DNA of 64,000 nt. Source: Methylovorus sp. MM2 (lineage in GTDB: Bacteria; Pseudomonadota; Gammaproteobacteria; Burkholderiales; Methylophilaceae). The position numbers and the translations under genes were made by a program. Positions 53,575 to 64,000 of this stretch are shown in pieces. The notes under the pieces are model-generated. The model did no database searches. It was not told where the DNA came from and saw nothing but the letters and a program-made list of their open reading frames with translations. The DNA lies in the NCBI RefSeq assembly GCF_001648895.1, contig NZ_LXUF01000001.1, positions 1,553,788 through 1,617,787 on the forward strand, in the 5' to 3' direction. The stretch's first letter is position 1. Each line of letters begins with the position of its first letter.

Positions 53575-56500
53575 ATGGCATATTCAACCAAGCTTGTTTC
53601 AGTAACCAAACTCAATGGAGCAGGCAATAAGCCCAGCGGACTTGATGGAGGGGTTAACAATGTAGACAGCGGCAACGTTTCCCCAGAAGCAGGCACAGGA
53701 GGCGTAAGCCAGTCATCGAATGGTCGTTATATTGTATTTACTTCAGAAGCCACTAACTTTGGCGCAACTACAGAAGCGTCGGATACCGACACTCGCGACA
53801 TCTTCTTGAAGGATATGGTGACAGGCAACTTAACAAGAATCACTACAGGTGGCTTTGGTCCAGATTCAAGCGACCCAGATGTCTCCGATGATGGTCGTTA
53901 CGTTACTTACCAAACTAATAACTCCATTTATCGTTACGATGCCGTATCTAATAGCACTGCACAGATAAGTAGTAATGGCGCTGATCCTCACATGAGTGCA
54001 GATGGTCGGTACATCACATTTAACACCCCTGAATCGTCCGGTATTTCCCAAGTTTATCTGGTCGACATGCAGGCAAATACAACAACACTCATTTCTGTTG
54101 AAGCTGATGGCGTAACCACTGGCAATAATAATAGTAGCAATGCCTATGTTTCCAATGATGGTAATTTTGTTGTATTTGAAAGTCTGGCTAATAATTTTAG
54201 CGCAGGAAATGCTAACGCTAATAAAGAAATTTACCTCAAAAATATAACCACTGGTGCGCTCACGCGGGTTTCCGAAAATGCTCAGGGCGGCGGCGGGGAA
54301 ACTGATGGATTTGTCGGCGAAGATAGCTTGCCAGCCACGCTAGGCGACGCTGATGCAGTACCGTTTCCTATTTTTCCAGTAAGCACGAATGCATCCATTT
54401 CTGGCAATGGCCGCTATGTGGTATTCCAAAGTAGTGCGGAAGATTTCATTGATCTTGATAAATCTATTAACTCAGCAATTTACCGCAAGGATTTAATAAC
54501 GGGCGATATTAAGCTAGTAACTGAAGGCAAGTCGGGCGCAGATGCTCTAGGGGGTACTGATGCAAGCATTAGTGCAGATGGCCGATTTGTGCTATTCAAA
54601 TCGGGATTTGGTACAACTCACGATTATAGCATTAACACAGTAGCAAGCCCTACATCGCCAATGTTCTACTCATTCTGGTATGTAAAGGATATGGCCAATG
54701 GGGATGTCTACAATATTGATTTGTCAGCAAAGGGGTTAAGGCAACAAACAACTGTTCCTGGTTTTGGAACGATTACTGGCCCTACTGCTTACGACCCTCC
54801 ATATGAGTCATATAACGCTACTATCTCAGCAGATGGCAAATACATCACTTTGAGTAGTACGCAATCACTCGATATTGGAAAAGTCCCTGTAAACACTATT
54901 ATTACAGGAAACGAAACAATCGTTGACAATAATGATAAGCAATTCGATGTATTCCGCATCGATATATCTTCCATTACATCCCAAGCCATTGCTGCTCAAA
55001 CAAGAACAGGCACAGCTGGCGATGATACGCTCATCGGGGGAGATGGGAAAGATCAGCTAGTCGGGCTTGATGGTAACGATACTTACAAGGTTGAGCTGAT
55101 TCAATCAGGCACTACGGCCACCATAAAACATACAGTAGTCGAGGCAGCTGGTAAGGGCAACGACACTACTGAGGTGATTGGTGTTGTGAACGGTTTGGCC
55201 AAGGCAGCTACTATTACCATATTTGCTAATGTAGAGAATCTGGATGCCAGCGCTACTGGCTCTACACTATTAAATATTAATGGCAATGCACTGACAAACG
55301 TAATTACAGGAAACGATGCTGCCAATGTCATTAATGGCCTAGCTGGCTCGGATATTCTGGATGGTGGCATTGGTGATGACACGCTGGATGGCGGCACAGA
55401 GGGCGATACTATTGAAGGTGGCGAAGGTAATGACAACCTCATTGGTGGCTTGGGTCAAGATGCGTTGATCGGTGGCGATGGCAACGATACCTACGTTGTC
55501 AACCTCAAAACGGTGAGTGCGGGCGGTGTATCTGTTGAACTTGAAGATAATATTTCTGAGTACGTAAATAAAGGCATTGATACGCTCAAGCTCATCGGCA
55601 CAGCTAAGCTAACCAATGCCTCACTCATTGCATTGAGCGATTCACTTGCCAATATTGAGCATATAGATGCCAGCGCAACAGGCACTACTTTACTGAACTT
55701 AGTAGGCAATGGCTCTGCGAACTACCTCACTGGTAATGCCGCGTCTAATACGCTATCAGGCGATCTTGGCAACGATACGCTAGATGGTGGAATCGGTGCT
55801 GACACCATGGATGGTGGTGATGGTGATGACACCTATTACGTTGATAATGTAGGCGACCTAGTATCAGATAGCGATGGCGAAAATGATACCGTTATTCTGC
55901 AAATTGCTTCTGGCACCTACAGCGCAGGCAGCGGTATAGAAGGTATATTCATTACCAACGTCACTGGGGCAATCAATATCATTGGTAACGGCGGTGATAA
56001 CATCATCCTCGGCAATAATAGTGCTAACAAACTTGAGGGCTTAAGTGGCAATGACAGCCTCACAGGTGGCGCTGGCAGCGATACGCTAGATGGCGGCGCT
56101 GACATCGACACTATGATAGGTGGCGCAGGTAATGATGTTTATTTTGTAGACGATCAGCAAGACGTTGTCGATGAGACTGTGACAGGATCCAGCGGCAACG
56201 ACACTATCAAGATAGCCCAAACTTTCAATGGCACTGATTACGTTGCTACGACCAATGTTGAAAATATTGATGCAAGTGCATTAATTACTGGTGACATCTT
56301 TTTATATGGTAACTCAATTGCCAATGCTCTCACTGGCGGCAGTGGTGATGATTCACTTCAGGGGTACGATGGCAATGACACCCTGATTGGTGGTGCAGGC
56401 AACGACACACTTGTTGGAGATTTTGGCGCTGACAATCTACAAGGTGGCGCCGGTGATGATGACTACTATATTTACCTTAAGACCGCTGGCACAGGCGCCA

Positions 56501-59500
56501 ACGTGGTTGCCTCGATTGAAGATATCATTACAGACACATCAGGTAATGATGACACAATCACATTGTTTGGTGGCAGTGGCACCACAAAAACCAGCTCGAT
56601 CTTACTGAATTCAGCAATTGAAAATCTGATTGCTCACAACATTGATGGCGGAATTACGGCCAATATCAATCTTACCGGTAACGCTTCTGCAAATACTATT
56701 ACTGGCAGCAATGGTAACAATGTCATTCTTGGTCTTGCTGGAAAAGACACCATCAATGGCTTTGATGGCAACGACTCTATTGACGGCGGCGCAGATGACG
56801 ACTGGCTGATTGGTAGTGATGGAGATGACACGCTGGTTGGCGGCGTCGGTGCAGACTCATTATCAGGTGGCAATGACAATGACACCTATGTTGTAGCTAT
56901 TAAAGCGCATACATTCGGTGCAGACACCTCCGACATACTTGAAGATATCATCGATGAAAGTGGCGATGGCATCGACACAATCAAACTGACAGGAAGCCTG
57001 ACACTCGCTCAAGCCTCTACTCTTGATTTCAGTGGTTACTATGGCAACATCGAGAATATTGACATCAGTGGTACCGCATCAACCAAGCTAAACATCATTG
57101 GTAATGACTTAGACAATTACATCATTGGTAATACCGCTGCCAACAGCCTGTCTGGCGGCGATGGTAACGACACGCTCGATGGCGGTCTTGGTAATGACAG
57201 CCTAAAAGGTGGCGCCGGAGATGATCTTTATATCGTCAATGCCATTACCGATTTAGTCGATGAGGACGGAAATACCGATAGTAACGATAGTATCCAAGCC
57301 TCTATCAGCATTGATCTTGCCAACCCTAATTACACAGGCATTGAACATGTCATCCTGACAGGCACCGCTGCCTTGAGTGCCACTGGCAATATCGGTGCCA
57401 ACACGCTCATTGGCAACGCCGGTGCCAACATTCTAGACGGTGGCGCAGGAGCCGATGAACTGGTTGGTGGTGCAGGCAACGACATTTATATCGTAGACGA
57501 TGAAGATGACATAGTCATTGAAGACCTGAATGCAGGTAATGACACCATTAAATCTTCCGTTAGCTTCGAGTTGGCTGATGCTGCCAATGTCGAAAACCTC
57601 ATCCTCACAGGCACTGCGAATGATGACATTGATGGATTTGGTAACCTGCTTGCTAACACGATTACAGGCAATGATGGCGACAACCTGCTCTATGGCGGCG
57701 GCGGTACGGTTGCCGACACTCTTATCGGCGGCAAAGGCAGCGACACATACAGGGTAGACTTAGTAACCACAGGCACGGGCAGTAACATTACCTATAAACC
57801 CAAAGACACGATTACCGAGTCAGCAGTTAACCCAGGTGATATCGATACAGTTGTGCTATTTGATGTCAACGGCATATCAAATATGGTAAGCACTATCACC
57901 TTAGGAGCTAATTTCGAGGTCTTAAATGCCGTGCCTACCGGTTTTGCTCAACTGAATCTCACAGGCAATACGCTTAACAACCAGATCGCTGGCAACAGTG
58001 CTGCTAATGTTATTCTCGGGCTGACAGGCAATGATAGTCTCTATGGCGGTCTTGGTGACGACACGATTGATGGCGGCGCAGGGGATGATTATGTTCAAGG
58101 CGATGAAGGCGATGACAGCCTGATTGGCGGTCTAGGTGTGGACGAATTGATGGGTGGTGATGGTAACGACACTTACGTAGTCAATATCACAACCGTAGGC
58201 ACTGGTATCAATGCAGAAGCCCAACTAGAAGACACCATTACCGAGCTAACGGGTGAAGGTACGTCAGATACGCTTAAGCTGACAGGCGCGGCCAACCTCA
58301 TTGAGCGAACACAAATCACGCTGGCCGATGAGCTTGCCGAAATTGAGAACTTCGATATTAGCGGCACGGGCACCACCTTCCTCCGAATCACAGGCAACAG
58401 CGCCAACAACAATATGATCGGCAATGCTGGTGAAAATACGCTTGAGGGAATGGACGGCAACGACACACTGGATGGCGGTGCGGATGACGATAGCGTCGAA
58501 GGCGGAAACGGTGACGACATACTCTTAGGCGGTGCAGGCGGCGATTATCTTATTGGTGGTGACGGTAATGACTTTCTTGATGCTGGAGCAGATAACGACA
58601 GGGCAGAAGGCAGTGACGGCAATGACTCCATATACGGCGGTTTGGGTAAAGATAATGTGGGTGGCGGGGCTGACGATGACTTTATCGATGGTGGCGCTGA
58701 TAACGATACCTTAGCGGGTCAAGACGGCGACGATTTTATCTATGGTGGTCTAGGCAATGACGTAATATCGGGTGATAACCAGAACGATGATGACGACACC
58801 GATGATGGCAATGACTTTATTGATGGCGAGGCAGGCAACGATAGCATAGAGGGCAATGCTGGCAACGATATACTATTCGGCGGCCTCGGGAACGACACAA
58901 TCTTGGGCGGCGCAGATTCTGACGTTCTGCATGGCAACGATGGCAATGACGTTCTGCATGGCAACGACGGTGAAGATAATATTGATGGCGAATTCGGCAA
59001 TGACAAACTGTTTGGCGGCAATGGCAATGACCATCTTGACGGCGAAGAAGGCACCGACACGGTAGATGGCGGCGATGGCGATGATGGTGTATTTGGCGAA
59101 GACGGCACCGATTATATTACTGGCGGCGCTGGTAATGACTATATCAGCGGTGGTGCTAGCATGGATTTGTTGACTGGCGGTACAGGCGCTGACAAATTTG
59201 TATTCGATGCAGCCATCGTTGCTACAAATGCGGATATTATTACTGATTTCTCACGTACAGAGCACGACAAGATTGTTTTGGATGGGTCTATATTCAGGAG
59301 TCTGCAAGCCGGTTTAGGAACAATCGCATCGGGCATTATCGCAACAGGTGAAGACACCTACCTGATTTACGAATTCGGTAAGGGCAGACTGTATTACGAT
59401 GCCGATGCCAATGGTGCAGCTAGCAAAGCTGTTCTAATCACTTGGTTTGGACAGGATATACCTTTAAGTTTGAATGTAGATGACTTCGAGGTTTTGCCTT

Positions 59501-60189
59501 CTACTCTCACACTAGGTACAGCAGTTGCTGATAATTTTTCTGGGAACTCAGGCAATGACAACTACGATGGCCTAGCCGGAAATGATGCTATCAATGGTGG
59601 TATTGGATTTGATACTTTAAATGGTGGCTTGGGTAACGACATTATTAATGGTGGTGACGATGAAGACGCTCTTTATGGCGGGGACGGCAACGACACTCTA
59701 CTAGGTGGTCTGGCTAATGATGAGCTTGATGGTGAAGCCGGTAATGATTCATTATCAGGCGAAGCTGGTGATGACACCCTGAATGGTGACGATGGCAACG
59801 ACACCCTGCTTGGGGGTGATGGTAACGACACACTAGCGGGTGGCAACGGGCTAAATACCCTCACTGGTGGTGACGGTGAAGACATCTTCATGTTTGACTC
59901 TGACAAACTAGAGGCTACCAATGTCAGCGTGATTACAGACTTTGTGAGTGACGACGATACTATCCAATTGCAAATTGATCTATTCACAAAATTGGCGGCT
60001 GGCGTTACCGAAGATAATCTGGCTTTCGGTACAAAAGCGACCACGCTAGAACATTACCTAATCTATGATATCAACACTGGCAGCTTGTATTACGATGCCG
60101 ATGGCTCAGGTGCTGGCGCCGCGATTAAGTTTGCGACACTATCTAATAAACCAACGATTGACGCAGATGATTTTCAGGTCATTTATTAA
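53575..60189 (+). CDS. Giant RTX protein 2 with N-terminal seven-bladed beta-propeller
   Basis: 2204 residues. Residues about 40-470 carry seven WD40/TolB-like (PD40) blades, each with a motif such as SSNGRYIVFTSEATNF, SDDGRYVTYQTNN, SADGRYITFNTPES, SNDGNFVVFESLANNF, SGNGRYVVFQSSAEDF, SADGRFVLFKSGFG and SADGKYITLSSTQS. From about 482 to the end run RTX blocks of the same type as RTX 1, with an internal terminal-like module at about 1873-1976 (YLIYEFGKGRLYYDADANG) and a final one at 2103-2204 ending TIDADDFQVIY. No signal peptide, so type I secretion is expected. The propeller may bind a ligand or sugar. Ribosome binding site AAGGGG. Confidence 0.9.
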   Translation: MAYSTKLVSVTKLNGAGNKPSGLDGGVNNVDSGNVSPEAGTGGVSQSSNGRYIVFTSEATNFGATTEASDTDTRDIFLKDMVTGNLTRITTGGFGPDSSDPDVSDDGRYVTYQTNNSIYRYDAVSNSTAQISSNGADPHMSADGRYITFNTPESSGISQVYLVDMQANTTTLISVEADGVTTGNNNSSNAYVSNDGNFVVFESLANNFSAGNANANKEIYLKNITTGALTRVSENAQGGGGETDGFVGEDSLPATLGDADAVPFPIFPVSTNASISGNGRYVVFQSSAEDFIDLDKSINSAIYRKDLITGDIKLVTEGKSGADALGGTDASISADGRFVLFKSGFGTTHDYSINTVASPTSPMFYSFWYVKDMANGDVYNIDLSAKGLRQQTTVPGFGTITGPTAYDPPYESYNATISADGKYITLSSTQSLDIGKVPVNTIITGNETIVDNNDKQFDVFRIDISSITSQAIAAQTRTGTAGDDTLIGGDGKDQLVGLDGNDTYKVELIQSGTTATIKHTVVEAAGKGNDTTEVIGVVNGLAKAATITIFANVENLDASATGSTLLNINGNALTNVITGNDAANVINGLAGSDILDGGIGDDTLDGGTEGDTIEGGEGNDNLIGGLGQDALIGGDGNDTYVVNLKTVSAGGVSVELEDNISEYVNKGIDTLKLIGTAKLTNASLIALSDSLANIEHIDASATGTTLLNLVGNGSANYLTGNAASNTLSGDLGNDTLDGGIGADTMDGGDGDDTYYVDNVGDLVSDSDGENDTVILQIASGTYSAGSGIEGIFITNVTGAINIIGNGGDNIILGNNSANKLEGLSGNDSLTGGAGSDTLDGGADIDTMIGGAGNDVYFVDDQQDVVDETVTGSSGNDTIKIAQTFNGTDYVATTNVENIDASALITGDIFLYGNSIANALTGGSGDDSLQGYDGNDTLIGGAGNDTLVGDFGADNLQGGAGDDDYYIYLKTAGTGANVVASIEDIITDTSGNDDTITLFGGSGTTKTSSILLNSAIENLIAHNIDGGITANINLTGNASANTITGSNGNNVILGLAGKDTINGFDGNDSIDGGADDDWLIGSDGDDTLVGGVGADSLSGGNDNDTYVVAIKAHTFGADTSDILEDIIDESGDGIDTIKLTGSLTLAQASTLDFSGYYGNIENIDISGTASTKLNIIGNDLDNYIIGNTAANSLSGGDGNDTLDGGLGNDSLKGGAGDDLYIVNAITDLVDEDGNTDSNDSIQASISIDLANPNYTGIEHVILTGTAALSATGNIGANTLIGNAGANILDGGAGADELVGGAGNDIYIVDDEDDIVIEDLNAGNDTIKSSVSFELADAANVENLILTGTANDDIDGFGNLLANTITGNDGDNLLYGGGGTVADTLIGGKGSDTYRVDLVTTGTGSNITYKPKDTITESAVNPGDIDTVVLFDVNGISNMVSTITLGANFEVLNAVPTGFAQLNLTGNTLNNQIAGNSAANVILGLTGNDSLYGGLGDDTIDGGAGDDYVQGDEGDDSLIGGLGVDELMGGDGNDTYVVNITTVGTGINAEAQLEDTITELTGEGTSDTLKLTGAANLIERTQITLADELAEIENFDISGTGTTFLRITGNSANNNMIGNAGENTLEGMDGNDTLDGGADDDSVEGGNGDDILLGGAGGDYLIGGDGNDFLDAGADNDRAEGSDGNDSIYGGLGKDNVGGGADDDFIDGGADNDTLAGQDGDDFIYGGLGNDVISGDNQNDDDDTDDGNDFIDGEAGNDSIEGNAGNDILFGGLGNDTILGGADSDVLHGNDGNDVLHGNDGEDNIDGEFGNDKLFGGNGNDHLDGEEGTDTVDGGDGDDGVFGEDGTDYITGGAGNDYISGGASMDLLTGGTGADKFVFDAAIVATNADIITDFSRTEHDKIVLDGSIFRSLQAGLGTIASGIIATGEDTYLIYEFGKGRLYYDADANGAASKAVLITWFGQDIPLSLNVDDFEVLPSTLTLGTAVADNFSGNSGNDNYDGLAGNDAINGGIGFDTLNGGLGNDIINGGDDEDALYGGDGNDTLLGGLANDELDGEAGNDSLSGEAGDDTLNGDDGNDTLLGGDGNDTLAGGNGLNTLTGGDGEDIFMFDSDKLEATNVSVITDFVSDDDTIQLQIDLFTKLAAGVTEDNLAFGTKATTLEHYLIYDINTGSLYYDADGSGAGAAIKFATLSNKPTIDADDFQVIY

Positions 60190-60216
60190 TTCGTAATGTT
60201 AAACAAGATGCGCTAA

Positions 60217-60250
60217 AACGATAAAGCCCGCTCTTGCGGGCTTTATCGTT
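60217..60250. terminator. Bidirectional terminator after RTX gene 2
   Basis: AACGATAAAGCCCGC (60217-60231) and GCGGGCTTTATCGTT (60236-60250) make a perfect 15-bp stem with a TCTT loop. Confidence 0.88.
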
Positions 60251-60546
60251 ACTTGTTCAATCATAAAAATGGAGTCAAGTCGTACGTGCAGAGCACTAAT
60301 CAAAGTGGTGGTTATGATGCACCTTCGGGCCACGTATGGAAGTGTTAGAGATGCAAACAACCCATATCACTTGTAATACCTACCCTATCCAGTTAAAAGC
60401 GCTAGAATATGAATTATCAAGTTGATATCTCATCTCCACTAACTCAATAAAACGCATTGTTCTAAGTGGGCATAATGTAAAGATTGATTTGCTATCACAC
60501 GATTAAAGCTTCATATCAAATCATCAAACAATTTAAAGGCTAATCC
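60251..60546. other. Intergenic region between RTX genes 2 and 3
   Basis: No supported gene. The stretch should hold the promoter of RTX gene 3, but I see no clear -35/-10 pair. An AAAGG stands about eight bases before the ATG at 60547. A 35-codon frame from 60271 has no ribosome binding site and no recognisable sequence. Confidence 0.4.
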
Positions 60547-63500
60547 ATGGCGGTCACGTTTAACAGCACATTTCCTTCAATAGAAGCCATCAGAATCGCT
60601 TTTGGGAAAATCGGTGACCCCTACTTGGCTGTCACTAATGCGCTGAATGACATGAACGTCGCCGCAGACAACACAGATACTGCACAATTAAGAACAACGC
60701 CCTCTAATGACACTTATACCATTCTCTTGCAGAATGGTGACGCTTACAAACTGACCGGCTCTGGCCTACAAGGATTCGCCCCTGTAGTGACAAATGTGTT
60801 GTATACGTATAGCGATGGTGCAACCGTTTCTATGTTCGCAGATGGAACAGATTTAACCTATAGCATCTTGGGATCCGAACTCTATGGCTCAATCAATAAG
60901 CTGATCATCAATGACGGCCAAGGTACTAAAGTCACGCTTTTAGGAACCGGGGAAATAGCATTCGGTGTCGATGACTTTGAAAGTTTTACCTCCAACACAA
61001 TCACCATCGAAAAAAATGGTGTCGTACTCCAACTAAACGGCACGCTCACATTCACGGGTGGCATCAATAACTTTGCAGGCACGATTACCGGATTCACGCT
61101 GACTTCTGGCAACTCCACTGTCACCATGGCAGGCTTAAGCATCAATTCAAATCAGTTTGACACCCTAACAGGCGATACTTTTCTGGATACGCTTCTTATT
61201 GGCAACGACTCGCTTGAAGGCAATGCTTCAAACAACACCATTCTCGGCCTCGCAGGGAACGATACACTAAAAGGCTTAGGCGGCAACGATACGCTGGATG
61301 GTGGCGCAGGTGCAGACACTATGGATGGCGGTATTGGTAATGACACCTATATCGTCGATAACGTAAATGACGTTGTAAATGAGTCTGTCAGTGGCAGCTC
61401 GGGTGGCAATGACACCGTCAAGATCACCAGCAATATCTCATCATGGGTATTAGCTTCAGGTGCCAATATTGAAAACATCGATGCCAGTGCACTCACTTCT
61501 GCAATAGACATCACAGGCAACGATGTCATAAACACCCTAACCGGTGGTTCAAACAACGACACGCTCAGTGGAAATGTAGGCAATGACACTCTACTTGGTA
61601 ATAATGGGGATGATGTTCTCAATGGCGGCGATGATAACGATAAACTGACTGGTGGTTTAGGCAACGACACACTGAATGGTGACGATGATGATGACTCACT
61701 GGATGGAAGCGCAGGCGATGATAGTCTTTTGGGCGGCCTAGGTAACGATATACTGATTGGTGGTCTGGGAGCAGACACACTAGCAGGTGGTGATGGTGAT
61801 GATGCCTATACTGTAACCCTGTTGAAAACCGACATTAGCGCTGTTGCGCCGGAAGACACAATCACTGAGCTAGAAGATGAAGGCACAGATACCATCAAGT
61901 TTACTGGCAGCCTTTCTTTAACATCTGCTGCCACACTAGACATGGCCGACCCACTATTCGACAACATAGAGAATCTAGACATAAGCGGCACAGCCTCGAC
62001 CAAGCTCAATATCACCGGCAACGACCTAGATAACTACTTGGTTGGCAATGCGGCTGCCAACATTCTGGATGGTGATGAAGGCGATGATACGCTAGAGGGC
62101 GCGGTAGATAATGACACACTCATTGGTGGCGATGGCAATGACTTGTATATCATTAATGCCATCGGTGATGTAGTACAAGAAACTGGCACGGTAAATAGCG
62201 ATGATGACACCATTCAGGGCAGCATTAGCATCGATCTCGCCAATTATACGAATATCGAACATATTACCTTGAGCGGCACTGCTGCATTGACCGCCAAAGG
62301 CAACACCAGCGCTAACATCATCACCGGCAACACTGGAGCCAACAAACTGGCAGGTTTGGATGGCATGGACACTCTATATGCAGACGCCGGCAATGATCTG
62401 CTAGAGGGCGGAAATGATAACGACACACTTCTAGGTGGAGCAGGCAACGACACGCTAGATGGCGGATCAGGTGCAGACAGCATGGACGGAGGTATCGGCA
62501 ATGACACCTACATCGTCGATGATGAAAATGACGTGGTGAATGAATCTGTTACTGGTAGCGCAGGTGGTACCGACACAGTCAAGATCGCTAACACCTACAG
62601 CAGTGCATCCTGGGCATTAGCCTCAGGCTCCAATATCGAGAATGTTGATGCCAGTGGATTGGACGCTTTCACTAGCCTTAACATCATAGGTAATGAGTTT
62701 GCCAATACCTTTACTGGTGGTGCTGGCGACGATACCTTGGATGGCGCCGAAGGCATAGACAACCTTAAAGGAGGAGTAGGAAATGACCTATATATTGTCG
62801 ACCTCAAAACAACTGGCTCAGGGCTAAAAATTGTTGGCTCCTTAGAGGATACAGTCACAGAGCTTGTCAACCAAGGCAATGAGGATACGATCGAACTTCG
62901 TGGTGGCGACACCATCACAAAAATCAGCACCATCGTATTGGGGGCTAATATCGAGAATATCGATGCCAGCGCCACGAATATAGCGCTACTTAACCTCACC
63001 GGTAATATCGGTTATAACACCATTACTGGCAACGATGCCAACAACACGCTTCTTGGCCTTGCTGGTAACGATACTCTTTACGGTGAAATCGGCCACGACT
63101 CCCTAGATGGTGGTGTTGGAGACGATATCCTCAATGGCGGTGAAGGGAACGATACACTGGTCGGTGGTACCGGTATTGACAACCTAGTTGGTAGCGATGG
63201 TAATGATACTTATGTTATTAACCTGAGACTAAATGGCTTGGTTGCAGAACTGGAAGATACCATTTCAGAAAACGGTACGGACGAAGATGATATCGTTAAG
63301 CTTGCAGGCAGCCTTAAACTAACCACCGCAAACAAGCTAGTACTGACGCTGACAGATGTCCAATTCGATGGCGTAGAGCATATTGATGCTAGCGGTACCA
63401 GCAGTACGCTAATCGACCTAACGGGTAACGAACAGGATAACTACCTCACAGGCAATTCAGCTGCCAACACGCTAGAAGGTTTAGCAGGCAACGACACCCT

Positions 63501-64000
63501 AGATGGCGGTCTCGGCAACGATACACTAATCGGTGGAGACGGCAATGACCTCTACATCGTCAATGCCATCGGTGATGTAGTGACTGAGAGCGGCACAATA
63601 AGCAGCGCTAGCGACACCATTCAAGGCAGTATCAGCCTAAATCTTGCCAGCTACGCGAATATCGAGCACATCACACTTACAGGCATAACTGCGATCAACG
63701 CCACTGGCAACAGCGGTGCCAACATTCTCCTCGGTAACAACGGCGCCAATATTCTGGATGGCGGTGCAGGCGCTGACACCATGGTAGGCGGCGCAGGTAA
63801 TGATACTTACCGCGTGGATGATGTCGGTGATGAAGTCATTGAATCACTAGCTGGAGGTACAGACACCGTCATTATCAGCGCTGAGTTTGATGATATCTCT
63901 GGTGATGGTTATACCCTTAGCGAGAATGTCGAGCATCTCAATGCCAGTGCCTATGTAAATGGCATCGAGTTAACTGGCAATGCACTTGCCAACACCATCA
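60547..64000 (+). CDS. Giant RTX protein 3 (3' end outside window)
   Basis: The frame starting [20 protein letters not shown] stays open to the window end, giving at least 1151 residues. The first ~215 residues form a separate beta-rich domain ([59 protein letters not shown]) that I do not recognise and that differs from both neighbours. RTX blocks begin near residue 217 ([20 protein letters not shown]) and alternate with ENIDASxLTGN-type beta segments. The terminal secretion module is not visible because the gene is cut. Same strand and same repeat style as the two genes before it, indicating tandem duplication with exchanged N-termini. Confidence 0.88.
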   Translation, partial: MAVTFNSTFPSIEAIRIAFGKIGDPYLAVTNALNDMNVAADNTDTAQLRTTPSNDTYTILLQNGDAYKLTGSGLQGFAPVVTNVLYTYSDGATVSMFADGTDLTYSILGSELYGSINKLIINDGQGTKVTLLGTGEIAFGVDDFESFTSNTITIEKNGVVLQLNGTLTFTGGINNFAGTITGFTLTSGNSTVTMAGLSINSNQFDTLTGDTFLDTLLIGNDSLEGNASNNTILGLAGNDTLKGLGGNDTLDGGAGADTMDGGIGNDTYIVDNVNDVVNESVSGSSGGNDTVKITSNISSWVLASGANIENIDASALTSAIDITGNDVINTLTGGSNNDTLSGNVGNDTLLGNNGDDVLNGGDDNDKLTGGLGNDTLNGDDDDDSLDGSAGDDSLLGGLGNDILIGGLGADTLAGGDGDDAYTVTLLKTDISAVAPEDTITELEDEGTDTIKFTGSLSLTSAATLDMADPLFDNIENLDISGTASTKLNITGNDLDNYLVGNAAANILDGDEGDDTLEGAVDNDTLIGGDGNDLYIINAIGDVVQETGTVNSDDDTIQGSISIDLANYTNIEHITLSGTAALTAKGNTSANIITGNTGANKLAGLDGMDTLYADAGNDLLEGGNDNDTLLGGAGNDTLDGGSGADSMDGGIGNDTYIVDDENDVVNESVTGSAGGTDTVKIANTYSSASWALASGSNIENVDASGLDAFTSLNIIGNEFANTFTGGAGDDTLDGAEGIDNLKGGVGNDLYIVDLKTTGSGLKIVGSLEDTVTELVNQGNEDTIELRGGDTITKISTIVLGANIENIDASATNIALLNLTGNIGYNTITGNDANNTLLGLAGNDTLYGEIGHDSLDGGVGDDILNGGEGNDTLVGGTGIDNLVGSDGNDTYVINLRLNGLVAELEDTISENGTDEDDIVKLAGSLKLTTANKLVLTLTDVQFDGVEHIDASGTSSTLIDLTGNEQDNYLTGNSAANTLEGLAGNDTLDGGLGNDTLIGGDGNDLYIVNAIGDVVTESGTISSASDTIQGSISLNLASYANIEHITLTGITAINATGNSGANILLGNNGANILDGGAGADTMVGGAGNDTYRVDDVGDEVIESLAGGTDTVIISAEFDDISGDGYTLSENVEHLNASAYVNGIELTGNALANTI
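63436..63629 (+). repeat. 194-bp segment nearly identical to 50143-50336
   Basis: Partner of the RTX gene 1 segment, about 98% identical at DNA level including synonymous positions, 13.3 kb away in the same orientation. Confidence 0.85.

Noticed and set aside
60271..60378. 35-codon frame between RTX genes 2 and 3
   Set aside because: No ribosome binding site, no hydrophobic or domain pattern, and it lies where the RTX 3 promoter should be.

Overview
The window looks like the chromosome of a methylotrophic betaproteobacterium of the Methylophilaceae (Methylotenera/Methylophilus type). The main reasons are an mxaRSACKL-type methanol-dehydrogenase maturation cluster (41335-46794), a pgl / gnd / zwf set for cyclic formaldehyde oxidation through the RuMP pathway (19452-22695), and housekeeping genes of betaproteobacterial type (rep, uup, metG-apbC, dcd, fabA-fabB, alaA-hom-thrC-thyA). 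This assignment is inference; there is no rRNA gene to confirm it.

Layout. 1-7473: end of the Rep helicase, an MFS exporter, an AsmA-like protein, a Sel1-repeat protein and the ABC-F ATPase Uup, all on the plus strand. 7672-13764: mostly minus strand, with a four-PAS diguanylate cyclase, a secreted nuclease-like protein, a polytopic membrane protein, a GIY-YIG protein, small unknown genes and tRNA-Arg(CCU). An imperfect copy of the tRNA 3' end lies about 1.24 kb away, bracketing one AT-rich unknown gene. 13825-26279: a membrane-anchored peroxiredoxin, the qorR/qorB divergent pair, metG and apbC, the RuMP oxidative genes, dcd, a large PLP decarboxylase and folA.

26322-30981 is the most coherent regulatory unit. 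It holds a QseE/GlrK histidine kinase, a QseG-like lipoprotein and a QseF/GlrR sigma-54 activator with ATGA overlaps. These are followed by two TGTC-N10-GACA-type activator sites, a -24/-12 promoter with exact GG-N10-GC spacing, and a three-gene envelope operon (EF-hand/BON protein, a 34-residue exported peptide ORF, and a membrane-anchored protein) that ends at a terminator. 31048-33081 is an arsenic locus (arsC, arsR, ACR3) with a possible gene remnant. 33212-41142 holds a PepSY protein, the amino-acid/thymidylate operon and fabA-fabB.

46758-48259 is ygfX/ygfZ. From 48412 to the window end there are three giant same-strand RTX (calcium-binding nonapeptide repeat) genes of 1630, 2204 and more than 1151 codons. 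They are separated by clean terminators and linked by a 194-bp near-identical segment. No type I secretion genes are present in the window.
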